Assembly: GCA_947385425.1 (NCBI GenBank)
Contig: CANDKY010000034.1
Location: forward strand, 1 to 37,287
Reading direction: 5' to 3'
DNA: 37,287 nt
From: an uncultured Lachnospiraceae bacterium
Lineage (GTDB): Bacteria > Bacillota > Clostridia > Lachnospirales > Lachnospiraceae
Below the pieces are notes generated by a model. The model was not told the origin of the DNA, searched no databases, and worked only from the letters and a program-made list of their open reading frames with translations. Each line of letters opens with the position of its first letter. Position 1 is the first letter of the stretch. A program made the position numbers and the translations under genes. Positions 1 to 8,023 of this stretch are shown here, in pieces.

Positions 1-32
1 AAGAAGATTCCTATTGGAAACACAGAAATCCC

Positions 33-51
33 CTTAAGTCAATGACATTGG
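33..51. mobile_element. terminal repeat of a transposable element
   Basis: These 19 bases (CTTAAGTCAATGACATTGG) match the outer end of the hairpin elements at 5783-5973 and 7814-8023 with one mismatch. The sequence on the left does not resemble the interior of those small elements. This end may therefore belong to a larger, perhaps transposase-bearing relative lying outside the window. Homology to the LysM protein begins directly after it, so it looks like an insertion into that gene. The matching end and the target duplication would be upstream and cannot be seen. Confidence 0.6.
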
Positions 52-79
52 AAGTATATCCGGTCCATATATTGCACAT

Positions 80-2449
80 ATGCAGGATGGACAGGGAGGA
101 ACTGTGGGGACTTACTCCCGGGAAGAATCGGAGGGGTATGACTATTGCAGTAAGGTTACTTTATATGAGGGATACCATGTGGATGAAATCTATTATCTGA
201 AAATGGGTTACAACAGTGCAGTCGGAAATATTCCTTCCGCAGTGACTGCCGCCTATGTGGGACGGTATTCTTCCATAGGGGAAGCAGCTGCGGATGGGGC
301 GGAGAACATTAAGGATATTTTGTTTGCAGGCGATAACAGCACAGAAAAAGGGTATGGGGCGGACTATAGCCAGGGAGTTGATTTTACGATTTTTGTCGGG
401 GAAGACGGGTCACCGGGGCAGAAGGTTTATCACTGTCGTGTCAGGACGGAGGAAGGGACAAGTTTACCCTCCGATTATAATTGGATCGTTTTTTCGGGTT
501 TAAAGGGTGTCGATGGGGAGGACATCCCCTGTTATGTTGTTCCTTTAAGCTATGACTCTTTTGGGTCTGCAAATTTCTATACGATTCTGGTTGGCGGTGA
601 GGTGGATGTAAGCAGTCTGATCCCGGTATTCCGGACTCCATCGGGGGCAAGGGTATTTACAACGGGCAGCAGCGTGCCGGAGACAAGCGGCGTGTCGGCC
701 CATGATTTTTCCAAAGGTGCGGTATTGTATACCGTTTCCCAGGAAGAAGGGGTTCAGATGGTGAAAAACTATTGGCTGCAGGTTGTAAAGGCTAAGAGCG
801 GCAGGGGGCGTCTGTACATAAACAGCCTGGAGGATGCCGGGGCAGGCACGAGGGAGGAAAACGGCGTTATTTATTCCACACGGGAGGTTGTGCTGGATTA
901 CTATCACAGAAACAGGCATGATATTCTGCTGATGAATATAGGGACCGATGCCATCCCCAACCTGTCCGCGGAACTGGAATCGGATGTGGTGGAACTGGAT
1001 GAATACTGGACATTGAAGGGAAATTACAGCCTGCCCGGACTCAGCACTCTGACGAAAGAGACGGAACACGGGGAACTGCCGAATTTTGCCCAGTTGAGAA
1101 TGAAGGCAAAGGACGGTGTGGAAGAGGGGACGGAGATATCCGGTACGCTGACCATTAAGTCCGGGACGGAACCGCTGATGGTACTGACATTAACGGGTGT
1201 CATCGGCAGTCCGCGGATTATTACGGAAGAGCTTCCGCAGTCGTTAAAATGTACTTTGTGGGTGCCTTACGGGACGTTTATCCAGAACAACAATAAGTAC
1301 AGTTGGAATAAAATAAGCTACAGCCTTGCGGACGGCAGTCTGCCGGCAGGGATGGAACTTAGGGAGAACGGGGAGATATACGGTGTGCCGGAGGAAACCG
1401 GGGAGTTTACATTCACGGTGCGCATGACGAACAGTACGGAGAGTTTCCCGGATGATATGAAAACCTATACACTGGCGGTGGAAAGGAATACGGATGAGAA
1501 TGCGGAAGCATCGACGGACCCCGGGTATGAGCTGATCCAGCGTGTGCCGGATTTCCAGGCGGGCATGGCGACGGCGGACAGCCGGACACTGGTTTCTGTG
1601 GGGCCATATGAGGAATTTGTGGACATCTACCTGGACGGCAGGAAGCTGGAAAGGGGAAGTGAATATACGTCGGAACCCGGCAGCACGAGGATTACGGTGC
1701 GCAGCCAGACCCTTACGCCGCCCGGCGCAGCCGGTACCCATACGCTGGGGGTTGAGTTCCGGACAAAGGATACTGGGCTGTTAAAGCGTGCGGCGCAGAA
1801 TTATAAAGTGGGGTATGACGTTCCGGATAATGGGGACAGCGGAAGCGGAGACGGAAATAGTGGAGGAAACAATGGCGGAAGCGGTAATGGCGGCGCCGAT
1901 AAGGATGGCGAAAGCGGCGGTAACGGCGGCAATGCAGATAACGGCGGCGGTAACCCGGCCGGGGAAGGCGGTGTTTCCGGCGGGGACGGTCCAGGCGATG
2001 ACGTGGGCGCGGCGGTTTCCTCCGCTGTCCGGGCGGTGGCCATCGCGGTTTCCACGACGGATACGGATGCCGTGATCCGTTATACGGTGAAGTCCGGTGA
2101 TACACTCTGGAAGATTGCGGAAAAGTTTTATGGCGCCGGGAAGTACTGGCAGAAGGTTTTTGAGGACAACAGGGCGGTGATCGGCAATCCGAACCGGATA
2201 TACGCGGGGCAGGTTATTGTCATTTATAAGGCGCAGGCGGATATTTCTGCCCGGCAGGGGAATCCGTCCGCAGGCGGCAGCGGCGGGAGTCTTTATACCG
2301 TGGAAGCGGGGGATACCCTGTGGAAGATTGCCCGGGAAGTTTACGGGCAGGGCTGGCGCTGGAGGCAGATTTACCGGGCCAATGCGGATACCGTCCGTGA
2401 GCCGGGGGATATTTATGCGGGGCAGGCGCTTTTTATCCCGGAGGGGTAG
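80..2449 (+). CDS. LysM surface protein, copy A, 5'-truncated by a transposon end
   Basis: This is a paralogue of the intact protein at 15684-19511, matching it from about its residue 540 to the end. The first ~540 residues, including the signal peptide, are missing. The frame is open back to the transposon end at 51, and no good ribosome binding site precedes the first ATG, so I regard it as a 5'-truncated pseudogene that still carries a long open frame. Visible parts are a beta-rich region, an Ig-like putative-Ig segment (about residues 390-470), a Gly/Asn/Ser-rich linker (about 590-650) and two C-terminal LysM domains (about 667-716 and 738-789, each with YTV..GDTLWKIA). LysM domains bind peptidoglycan or chitin glycans. 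Expression and export are unlikely without the lost 5' part. Confidence 0.8.
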   Translation: MQDGQGGTVGTYSREESEGYDYCSKVTLYEGYHVDEIYYLKMGYNSAVGNIPSAVTAAYVGRYSSIGEAAADGAENIKDILFAGDNSTEKGYGADYSQGVDFTIFVGEDGSPGQKVYHCRVRTEEGTSLPSDYNWIVFSGLKGVDGEDIPCYVVPLSYDSFGSANFYTILVGGEVDVSSLIPVFRTPSGARVFTTGSSVPETSGVSAHDFSKGAVLYTVSQEEGVQMVKNYWLQVVKAKSGRGRLYINSLEDAGAGTREENGVIYSTREVVLDYYHRNRHDILLMNIGTDAIPNLSAELESDVVELDEYWTLKGNYSLPGLSTLTKETEHGELPNFAQLRMKAKDGVEEGTEISGTLTIKSGTEPLMVLTLTGVIGSPRIITEELPQSLKCTLWVPYGTFIQNNNKYSWNKISYSLADGSLPAGMELRENGEIYGVPEETGEFTFTVRMTNSTESFPDDMKTYTLAVERNTDENAEASTDPGYELIQRVPDFQAGMATADSRTLVSVGPYEEFVDIYLDGRKLERGSEYTSEPGSTRITVRSQTLTPPGAAGTHTLGVEFRTKDTGLLKRAAQNYKVGYDVPDNGDSGSGDGNSGGNNGGSGNGGADKDGESGGNGGNADNGGGNPAGEGGVSGGDGPGDDVGAAVSSAVRAVAIAVSTTDTDAVIRYTVKSGDTLWKIAEKFYGAGKYWQKVFEDNRAVIGNPNRIYAGQVIVIYKAQADISARQGNPSAGGSGGSLYTVEAGDTLWKIAREVYGQGWRWRQIYRANADTVREPGDIYAGQALFIPEG

Positions 2450-2461
2450 GGAGTAAGCCTG

Positions 2462-2635
2462 GAGCGTGTCTTAAAATTGCTTTTTGCGAGATGCCGTCCC
2501 AATTTGCTCCCAATTTTTGTCCAAATTCAGGAGGTGTAGTGGGCTGCATTGACTGAATTTGGACGAAAAATGGGGGTAAAGTGGTGAAGTGGTTACACCG
2601 CGACAGATTGCGGGAATGAATTTTAAGACACGCTC
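2462..2635. repeat. family-2 dispersed inverted-repeat element, copy 1
   Basis: A 174-bp element with 17-bp perfect terminal inverted repeats, GAGCGTGTCTTAAAATT and its complement. It lies 12 bp past the copy A LysM stop. Its right half (AAAGTGGTGAAGTGGTTACACC and onward) matches the right halves at 11640-11710, 24818-24977 and 30474-30530. It has no coding capacity. It is best read as a non-autonomous miniature element. Confidence 0.75.
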
Positions 2636-2785
2636 TGGCAGGCTTTTGGAATTTTGGTAAGCAAGTCAGGTTTAGATTTTTTTCCATAGGTAGTCATGTG
2701 TAAAGAATCATTCCTTTGGCCTTCGCTTGGGTGATAAAGATCCTGTTGGACGGATCGTTGTGGGATTCTGATTAGTGTTTTCCTG

Positions 2786-3115
2786 TTATGAAGAAATTTT
2801 CCTTATTTCATATAAAATATTGACGATATGTCCCATCTGTTCCTCATTGAAGGAGTTTAGAAGTTCTATCCCCACATCTTTATCGAATCCTTCTTTGTGC
2901 CCTAAAATAATGTAATCCGCGGATATGTTGCAGGCAGTGCAAATTTTATAAATGGTTTTTGACGTTAAGCTTTTTTTTCCACGTTCTACGTCCGCGAGAA
3001 AGCTGGCAGATATATCGCATTTCTCACTGAACTTTTCCCGTGACAGGTGCATGGATTCACGGATTTCACGGATTCTGAGACCTACCATTAAGTTATAGTC
3101 TTTATCAATCATCAT
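2786..3115 (-). CDS. XRE-family HTH transcriptional regulator
   Basis: A 109-aa cytoplasmic DNA-binding protein. Residues about 10-65 form a Cro/C1-type helix-turn-helix (LRIREIRESMHLSREKFSEK, then SASFLADVERGKKS and ISADYIILG), followed by a short C-terminal helix. I chose the ATG at 3115 (MMIDKDYN) because a G-rich ribosome-binding stretch lies just upstream. A longer frame reaches 3205 but adds a hydrophobic segment unlike this family. It is divergent from the LysM copy B gene. The intergenic region contains two TCTATAGA palindromes that are also found before the kinase operon, so it is the leading candidate for their regulator. That link is inference from position and is not demonstrated. 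Confidence 0.85.
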   Translation of the reverse strand: MMIDKDYNLMVGLRIREIRESMHLSREKFSEKCDISASFLADVERGKKSLTSKTIYKICTACNISADYIILGHKEGFDKDVGIELLNSFNEEQMGHIVNILYEIRKISS

Positions 3116-3274
3116 ATTATTATGCCCCCGAAGGATGAGAAAAATAACAAGCCCCGCTGCAAATACCGGAGTTTTATGTTGTTTCCGGCGTATGGTTCGC
3201 AGCAAATCCGGTAAATAAAAGATTTCATATTCTTGTATAGAACAAGTATAGCAACATCGGTTATACTACAATAT

Positions 3275-3336
3275 ATTCTATAGAATACATTATTATACTC
3301 TATAGAATTGACATGACGTGGTAAAATATGTATAAT
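3275..3336 (+). promoter_or_regulatory. promoter with twin palindromic operators (LysM copy B)
   Basis: Two 12-bp dyads, ATTCTATAGAAT (3275-3286) and ACTCTATAGAAT (3297-3308), are spaced 22 bp centre to centre. The second touches a TTGACA -35 box (3308-3313), followed by a 17-bp spacer and TATAAT (3331-3336). This is a near-ideal sigma-A promoter with operators placed for repression or close activation. The same arrangement occurs at 11794-11855. Confidence 0.85.
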
Positions 3337-3691
3337 AAACCCAGTTTACAAAATTTTTAAGAAATTTTAAAAAAGGCATGATGCGGGATGCAAGCAGAAA
3401 GAAGCCCGGATCGGTATGGAATATAAGCGCCATGCCGTTTGATAATAAATAATATACCATGCACAATCCGGCGGGATGCAGAAGGCATGGGAGAGCGTTG
3501 GAGGCTGTAATGGTACGGGGGTATGGCAAATGCCACCGGGATATGGTTCCTGTCGTGGAACCAATAGGGGCGGAAGTGTAAATGTACATTGCCGGAATGC
3601 ATATTTTCAAAATGATAGTTTTTCGGGAATAAAACCTCCCGGGAACAGTAGTTATCAAATTTAGGCCTGTAACAGGCGGAAAGGGGTTCGC
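3337..3691 (+). other. untranslated leader of LysM copy B
   Basis: About 355 bases lie between the promoter and the signal-peptide ATG. A 62-codon open frame (3476-3664) encodes a Gly/Ser/Cys-rich peptide with no recognised family and a poor ribosome binding site. I do not call it a gene. Nothing else distinct is seen. Confidence 0.4.
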
Positions 3692-5078
3692 ATGGGAAGT
3701 GTAAAACGAAGGCTGGCGGCATTGCCGGCCGGGGTATTTGTGGCATCCGGCGTGGCGGAAGCCATGACGGTAAGTATGCCGGTGTTTGCGGCGACGGCTG
3801 CGGCGGATGGCGCGACAGCGGGGTGCACCGGTTATTTTGACGGATAGCATTCCGGATGCAGTAAAGTATGTTCCTTATGGAACTATGATTTAGAATTCCA
3901 ATAAATACAGTAAAACAAGGGTAGAATATGCATTATCTGGCAGATTGCCAGACGGAATGGAGTTTAAGAAAAACAAAGAACTTTACGGAGTGCCTAGGGA
4001 GGAAGGGGTTTTCCATTTCGAAATTCGTATGGTAAGTGTAAATCCATATACAGATATAACAAAGGAGTTTACTTTAACTGTAAAAGAGAATACGAATGCA
4101 AACGTAGATGCGGCCACAGATGCAGGCTATGACGTGACCCAGCGCATCCCCGCAGTTGCCATAGGCTCTTCGGGCAGCCATACTTTTGTATCGCAGGGTG
4201 TCCTGGAAGAGTTCGTGGATGCTTATTTGGATGGTGAAAAACTGGTGAGGGATGTGGACTATGATGCGGAATCCGGAAGTACCAGAATTACAATCAGCAG
4301 CCAGACATTAACGAGGGCAAACGAAGTCGGTACGCATACCCTTGGTGTGGAATTCCGTACAGAGGGTGAAAACCTGCTGAGGAAAGCGGCACAGAACTTT
4401 AATGTTGTGGAGGGTACTGCGACGGATGATAAAGAGCCGGGCGATAATGGCGCCGGAGGCAATACACCGGATAATAACGTGCCGGGAGGCGATGGGCCGG
4501 GAAACGGAAATGCCGGAAATAATGGTTCCGGAAACACAGGGAATAGCAACACGGGAAACAGCGGTTCCGGAAGCGGCAGTTCGAATGATGGCGGCGGTTC
4601 CGCAGGGGACGGAGCGGAAGAGAACAATTCCAACAGCGCTGCCGGAAATCCCGGCTGGTTTACGGCCAACACAATTGCAGCCCGTGGGGCATCGACCGGG
4701 GAAGCGGAGAGCAGGACTATGGTTTATACCGTAGAACCCGGGGATACCCTGTCAAAGATTGCCGTAAGGTATTATGGAAACGCTTCCCTTTGGAGAAAGA
4801 TTTTTGAGGATAACAGGGATGTCATAGCCAATCCCAACCGGGTCCGCGCCGGAATGAGAATCCGGTTATACCTGGCGGATGTGACAGCGGAAACGGCGGA
4901 AGCAGGAGTTCCTGACACAACGGGAACATATACTGTCCGGAGAGGGGACAGCCTGTGGAAAATTGCCAGGGCGATGTACGGCCAGGGATGGCAGTGGAGG
5001 AGAATCTATGACGCCAACCGAAGCGCGATACCGGAGACCCTGATGCTGCGTGTGGGGCAGATCCTTGTGATTCCTTAA
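3692..5078 (+). pseudogene. LysM surface protein, copy B, internally deleted pseudogene
   Basis: The gene starts with an intact signal-peptide coding stretch (MGSVKRRLAALPAGVFVASG, close to the copy C start) and runs to a stop at 3845. Just after it, in another frame, the sequence continues with the late part of the family (IPDAVKYVPYGTMI). There a TAG at 3891-3893 replaces the glutamine codon found in copy C. An open frame from 3945 then carries the Ig-like segment, a Gly/Asn/Ser linker and two LysM domains (about 4722-4872 and 4926-5075). Roughly 850 residues present in copy C are missing at the junction near 3845. The gene keeps a strong promoter but cannot make a full product without frame repair. 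Confidence 0.85.
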
Positions 5079-5131
5079 GGAAATACATAAGAGATAAATG
5101 AAACAGGAAGAATTTAATCGTATCAATGTAA

Positions 5132-5158
5132 AAAGGAGTGTCATTGTGACACTCCTTT
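5132..5158 (+). terminator. intrinsic terminator after LysM copy B
   Basis: A perfect 12-bp stem, AAAGGAGTGTCA with loop TTG and TGACACTCCTTT, lies 54 bases past the stop codon. The A and T runs at the arm ends could let it act on both strands. Confidence 0.75.
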
Positions 5159-5406
5159 AAAATTATACCGTTTTTATTGGTGGTTTCTGATACAATTTAC
5201 GTTCCACAAATTTCTTTTCAAGTGCAAGTTTTTTATCGTCTCAGTGTTACTTTTTTCTATATGTATTAATCGCTCATGGTAAACGCAGGAAATCATTGAA
5301 AACAGGGCATCACAAGAACTCTAAGTATATCACATCAAAAATGTAAAGCCTTTGGTAATGGAATAGGCTTTACACCATTGGTGGTGTGGTGTCTGCTATG
5401 TAGTAG

Positions 5407-5660
5407 TTATGCTATACTTTCAATACGTTCTTTTACTTTTCGTAATTCATTTTCAAGATGATTCACCCGGATAAGCAACATTTCCTTTTCATTATCAACT
5501 TTTCATCAAGTTTACGGCTTAAATCCAAATGACCTTCTGCAATAATTTTTATATTCCGATTTGTTTCATTTTCAAGCGTTAGTTGAATACTTTTAATATC
5601 ATGCTTTATAGGTTCTAATAAAGATTCAATATCTTGCAGATCCTTATTTGCCAGTGCCAT
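5407..5660 (-). pseudogene. frameshifted small gene, function unknown
   Basis: Reading leftward from the ATG at 5660, which is preceded by AAAGGAG at good spacing, the product begins MALANKDLQDIESLLEPIKH and looks like a small helical protein. After DEKL the frame runs into a premature stop near 5463. Shifting by one base in a short A-run near 5500 restores VDNEKEMLLIRVNHLENELR and a coiled-coil-like end stopping at 5407. A single-base deletion is the simple explanation. Programmed slippage is possible but less likely. I do not recognise the family. Its flanks carry imperfect direct repeats (AAGTATATCA...GTAAAG at about 5322 and 5700). Confidence 0.65.
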
Positions 5661-5782
5661 AATATCACGCTCCTTTGAAACTATGTTAATAGGTATAAGT
5701 AAGTATATCATATCCAAGGTGTAAAGTCTATTCTATTATCAATGTACTTTTGATTGTGTGGTGTCCGGGTTACAGTTCACTC

Positions 5783-5973
5783 CCAATGTCATTAACTTAA
5801 GCTTTCCAGAGCGCCGCAGACCACATATCTCATCCGGACGCGCTTTCGCTCAGCGGCAGACGCAACGGTACTAAGGCACCAAAATACGGCGCCTAAGTGC
5901 CGGCATCTTTCAATGGTCCGGATTGAGATATATGATCTGCAGCGCCCCGAAAAGCTTAAGTTAATGACATTGG
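5783..5973. mobile_element. hairpin MITE (family 1), copy 1, with 7-bp target duplication
   Basis: A 191-bp element bounded by perfect 22-bp terminal inverted repeats that begin CCAATGTCATTAAC. The two halves stay complementary with mismatches for about 60 bp, so the element can fold as one long hairpin. It is flanked by TTCACTC on both sides (5776-5782 and 5974-5980), a 7-bp target-site duplication (8 bp if the last G is counted). It has no open frame. A transposase acting in trans is implied. Confidence 0.9.
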
Positions 5974-5989
5974 TTCACTCCCCGGTTCC

Positions 5990-6033
5990 CTATCCCGAAA
6001 CCACCCTGCATTGTTTTTTGTAACATGCAATTC
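5990..6033 (-). pseudogene. 3' scrap of an AAA/PD-(D/E)XK nuclease gene
   Basis: On the minus strand these bases encode ACYKKQCRVVSG followed by TAG. They match the late part of the gene at 7911-9434 almost base for base, and the rest of that gene is absent here. The fragment shows where the native family stop probably lies. At the corresponding place the larger gene has CAG and reads on. Confidence 0.6.
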
Positions 6034-6191
6034 TATGGTAACCTCATCCAGGACATAGGACGCAAAAGACTTCCCGATAAAATCATCACAGGATATTTGG
6101 GAACCATTCCGGCAGATTGTATGTAGGACGTGGCAGAGAACCTTTTCAAAATCCCTGCCGCAGGTAAACGTCTCCCTAAGGACAGAACCCA

Positions 6192-6425
6192 TCTTGCATT
6201 TCTGCAGGAAACAATAGCGAGTATCTCCTCAGTTCCGAGATAGACGAAGAACAGAACTACAACATGGTGGACGGCAGGCGGAATAATATGTCCCCCAGGA
6301 GGAAGAATGGCAGGGCATCCGTCCTGGCAAAGCTGCACCGCAAACAGGCGGAGATTGCAAAGCGGTATGGGAGGCCCGCACAGCAGATGGAGACGGCAGA
6401 AGATATGGAGCGCAGGCGGAAGTAA
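6192..6425 (+). pseudogene. C-terminal fragment of an integrative-element protein (DUF4316-like)
   Basis: The open frame without a start codon ends at TAA 6423-6425 and reads ...SSEIDEEQNYNMVDG, then a basic stretch with ASVLAKLHRKQAEIA. The NYNMVDG...SVLAKL pattern resembles the C-terminus of DUF4316-type proteins carried by integrative conjugative elements, from memory of the family. It is likely debris of such an element. A terminator follows at once. Confidence 0.5.
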
Positions 6426-6431
6426 GAAAGG

Positions 6432-6473
6432 GAGAAGTGCCTGGCGAACGCTGCCGGATGCTTCTCTTTTTTT
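6432..6473 (+). terminator. intrinsic terminator after the ICE-type fragment
   Basis: GAGAAG (6432-6437) pairs with CTTCTC (6461-6466), with an imperfect inner stem, and is followed by seven T residues. Confidence 0.6.
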
Positions 6474-6478
6474 GCGTC

Positions 6479-6507
6479 TTGAACAATGGAGAGTTTCTCT
6501 GTATAAT
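6479..6507 (+). promoter_or_regulatory. promoter of the Rpn-type nuclease gene
   Basis: TTGAAC (6479-6484), a 17-bp spacer and TATAAT (6502-6507) lie 72 bases before the ATG of the downstream gene. Confidence 0.65.
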
Positions 6508-6578
6508 AAAACCATAGCAGACAGGGCATAGCTGATTTGTCAGACTGACCGGCAAAAAGCTGGAACCGAGGTGATACG

Positions 6579-7478
6579 ATGCAGGGTGAGACATTACAGG
6601 AAGAACCAAAAGAGAAAACAGCGGAGAAAAAGGAGACATTTGCAAAATATACGGCGAAAGACAGTGTTTTCGGGGCGCTTTTCCGGGATAAGAAGTACCT
6701 GATGCAGCTATACCATGCGCTCCACCCGGAGGATGTAAAGACGACGGAAGACGCGCTTACGGACATTACGATAAGGAACGTCCTCACGAACGGGATCTAC
6801 AATGATCTGTGTTTCCGAGTTGGGGATAAAGTCATGTTCCTGGTCGAGCATCAATCTTCATGGACGATGAATATCATTATACGTGTGCTGATGTATTTAG
6901 CGCAGATTTATCATGATTACTTTGAGAAACAGGGTGCAGACTTATACGGGAGCAAGAAAGTCCATGTCCCAGAACCGGAGTTATACATGATTTTTACAGG
7001 AGAGCGTGCCAGCAGGCCGGAAATGATCTCACTTACCAAAGAATTTTTCGGCGGGAAGGAATGTGCCATTGAAGTAAAGGTGAAGGTGCTTTATGGCGGC
7101 AAAGGAAATGATATTATCAGCCAGTATGTAAATTTTACAAAAGTATATAATGAACAGGTGAAAAAATATGGGAGAAGCCGGGAAGCTGTCACGGAAACCA
7201 TCTGTATCTGTAAGGACAGGGATGTGCTCCGTGAGTTTTTGGCAGGCAGGGAAAAGGAGGTTATATCTATTATGATGGCTTTGTTTGATGAAGAAAAGAT
7301 CATGCGTACCCATATCGCAAGTGAAAAGAAAGCAGCCTCAAAAGAGACTGCACGAAAAGCTGCGGAACAGATGTTGAGGTTGGGGAAATTGTCGGCAGAA
7401 GAGATTGCAGGCTGTTTTACTGAGTTGTCTGTGGAGGATATTCAGGAAATTGAAAGAGGGCTGCTTCAAACGGTATAA
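6579..7478 (+). CDS. Rpn-family PD-(D/E)XK nuclease / putative transposase
   Basis: A 299-aa protein of the Rpn (recombination-promoting nuclease, YhgA-like) family, DNA endonucleases linked to recombination and anti-phage activity in characterised members. The N-terminus carries DSVFGALFRDKKYLMQLYHAL. The nuclease core follows with NDLCFRVGDKVMFLVEHQSS (about residues 80-100), where the D and the E-x-Q fit the PD-(D/E)XK pattern. The C-terminal third is charged and helical and ends in a helical SAEEIA-type segment. GAGGTGATACG sits just before the ATG, and a good promoter lies at 6479. Such genes occur as scattered multicopy paralogues, which fits the surrounding debris. It appears intact. 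Confidence 0.85.
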   Translation: MQGETLQEEPKEKTAEKKETFAKYTAKDSVFGALFRDKKYLMQLYHALHPEDVKTTEDALTDITIRNVLTNGIYNDLCFRVGDKVMFLVEHQSSWTMNIIIRVLMYLAQIYHDYFEKQGADLYGSKKVHVPEPELYMIFTGERASRPEMISLTKEFFGGKECAIEVKVKVLYGGKGNDIISQYVNFTKVYNEQVKKYGRSREAVTETICICKDRDVLREFLAGREKEVISIMMALFDEEKIMRTHIASEKKAASKETARKAAEQMLRLGKLSAEEIAGCFTELSVEDIQEIERGLLQTV

Positions 7479-7496
7479 TAATTTGGGAGTAAGCAG

Positions 7497-7813
7497 ATAC
7501 AAAAGAAAGAATATTGGAGTCCCCAGCAGATGTGCTGGTTGACATAGGTGTGCTGCCCAAGCAGAAATATGAGGAATGGAGATTCGGGAAAGTACGGTAT
7601 CTGGAAGCAGTCTGTACGTGTAATTTAAAGAAACTTTCTTTTATTATGAAATAGATCCGCTCCTATGCAAAGAAAACGAATTTAAAACCGTCATTCTGCT
7701 ATTACAAGCGGTGGGGCGTGAAAAAAAGGCATGGGCATAAGCCGGTAATCCTCCTGCGGTTCAGCAAAAGCGGAAATCCGGAGATTGAAAAGGCGCATAG
7801 GACGGGGAGTAAA
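7497..7813 (+). pseudogene. broken small Lachnospiraceae-type gene of unknown function
   Basis: The start is degenerate (ATA where ATG is expected) and reads KKEYW before a one-base frameshift near 7512. The main frame then gives ESPADVLVDIGVLPKQKYEE, VRYLEAVCTCNLKKLSFIMK and RFSKSGNPEIEKA. A TAG at 7652-7654 interrupts it after SFIMK. The 3' end is cut at 7813 by the MITE. I recall similar ~100-aa proteins as repeated unknowns in this bacterial family, but no function is known to me. There are three independent lesions, so the gene is dead. Confidence 0.65.
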
Positions 7814-8023
7814 CCAATGTCATTAACTTAAGCTTTTCGGGGTGCTGCAAACCATATACCTCAATCCAGACCATTGAAAGACGCCGGCACTTAGGCACCG
7901 TATTTTGGTGCTACACTACATGCAATGTAGTGTTAGTACCGTTGCGTCTGCCGTGAGCGGAAGCGCGTCTGGATGAGATATATGGTTTGTGGCACCACGG
8001 GAAGCTTAAGTTAATGACATTGG
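7814..8023. mobile_element. hairpin MITE (family 1), copy 2, with 7-bp target duplication
   Basis: A 210-bp element with the same perfect 22-bp terminal inverted repeats as 5783-5973, in the opposite orientation. It is flanked by GAGTAAA on both sides (7807-7813 and 8024-8030). It differs from copy 1 by a 19-bp palindromic insert (CACTACAT and ATGTAGTG arms) near 7912-7931. Reading leftward, it supplies the last codons and the stop of the AAA/nuclease gene. Confidence 0.9.

Noticed and set aside
545-1069. Long open frames on the strand opposite the LysM genes (for example 545-1069, 1713-2105, 18713-19105)
   Set aside because: They mirror Gly/Asn/Ser-coding or beta-rich sequence in another frame, give Pro/Arg/His-rich products, lack ribosome binding sites and match no family.
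3476-3664. A 62-aa Gly/Cys-rich frame in the LysM copy B leader
   Set aside because: It has no proper ribosome binding site or family, and the equivalent leader of the kinase operon has no counterpart.
5956-6192. A 78-aa minus-strand frame next to MITE copy 1
   Set aside because: It reads partly through the MITE end and through the nuclease scrap in the wrong frame. It is a chimera of debris.
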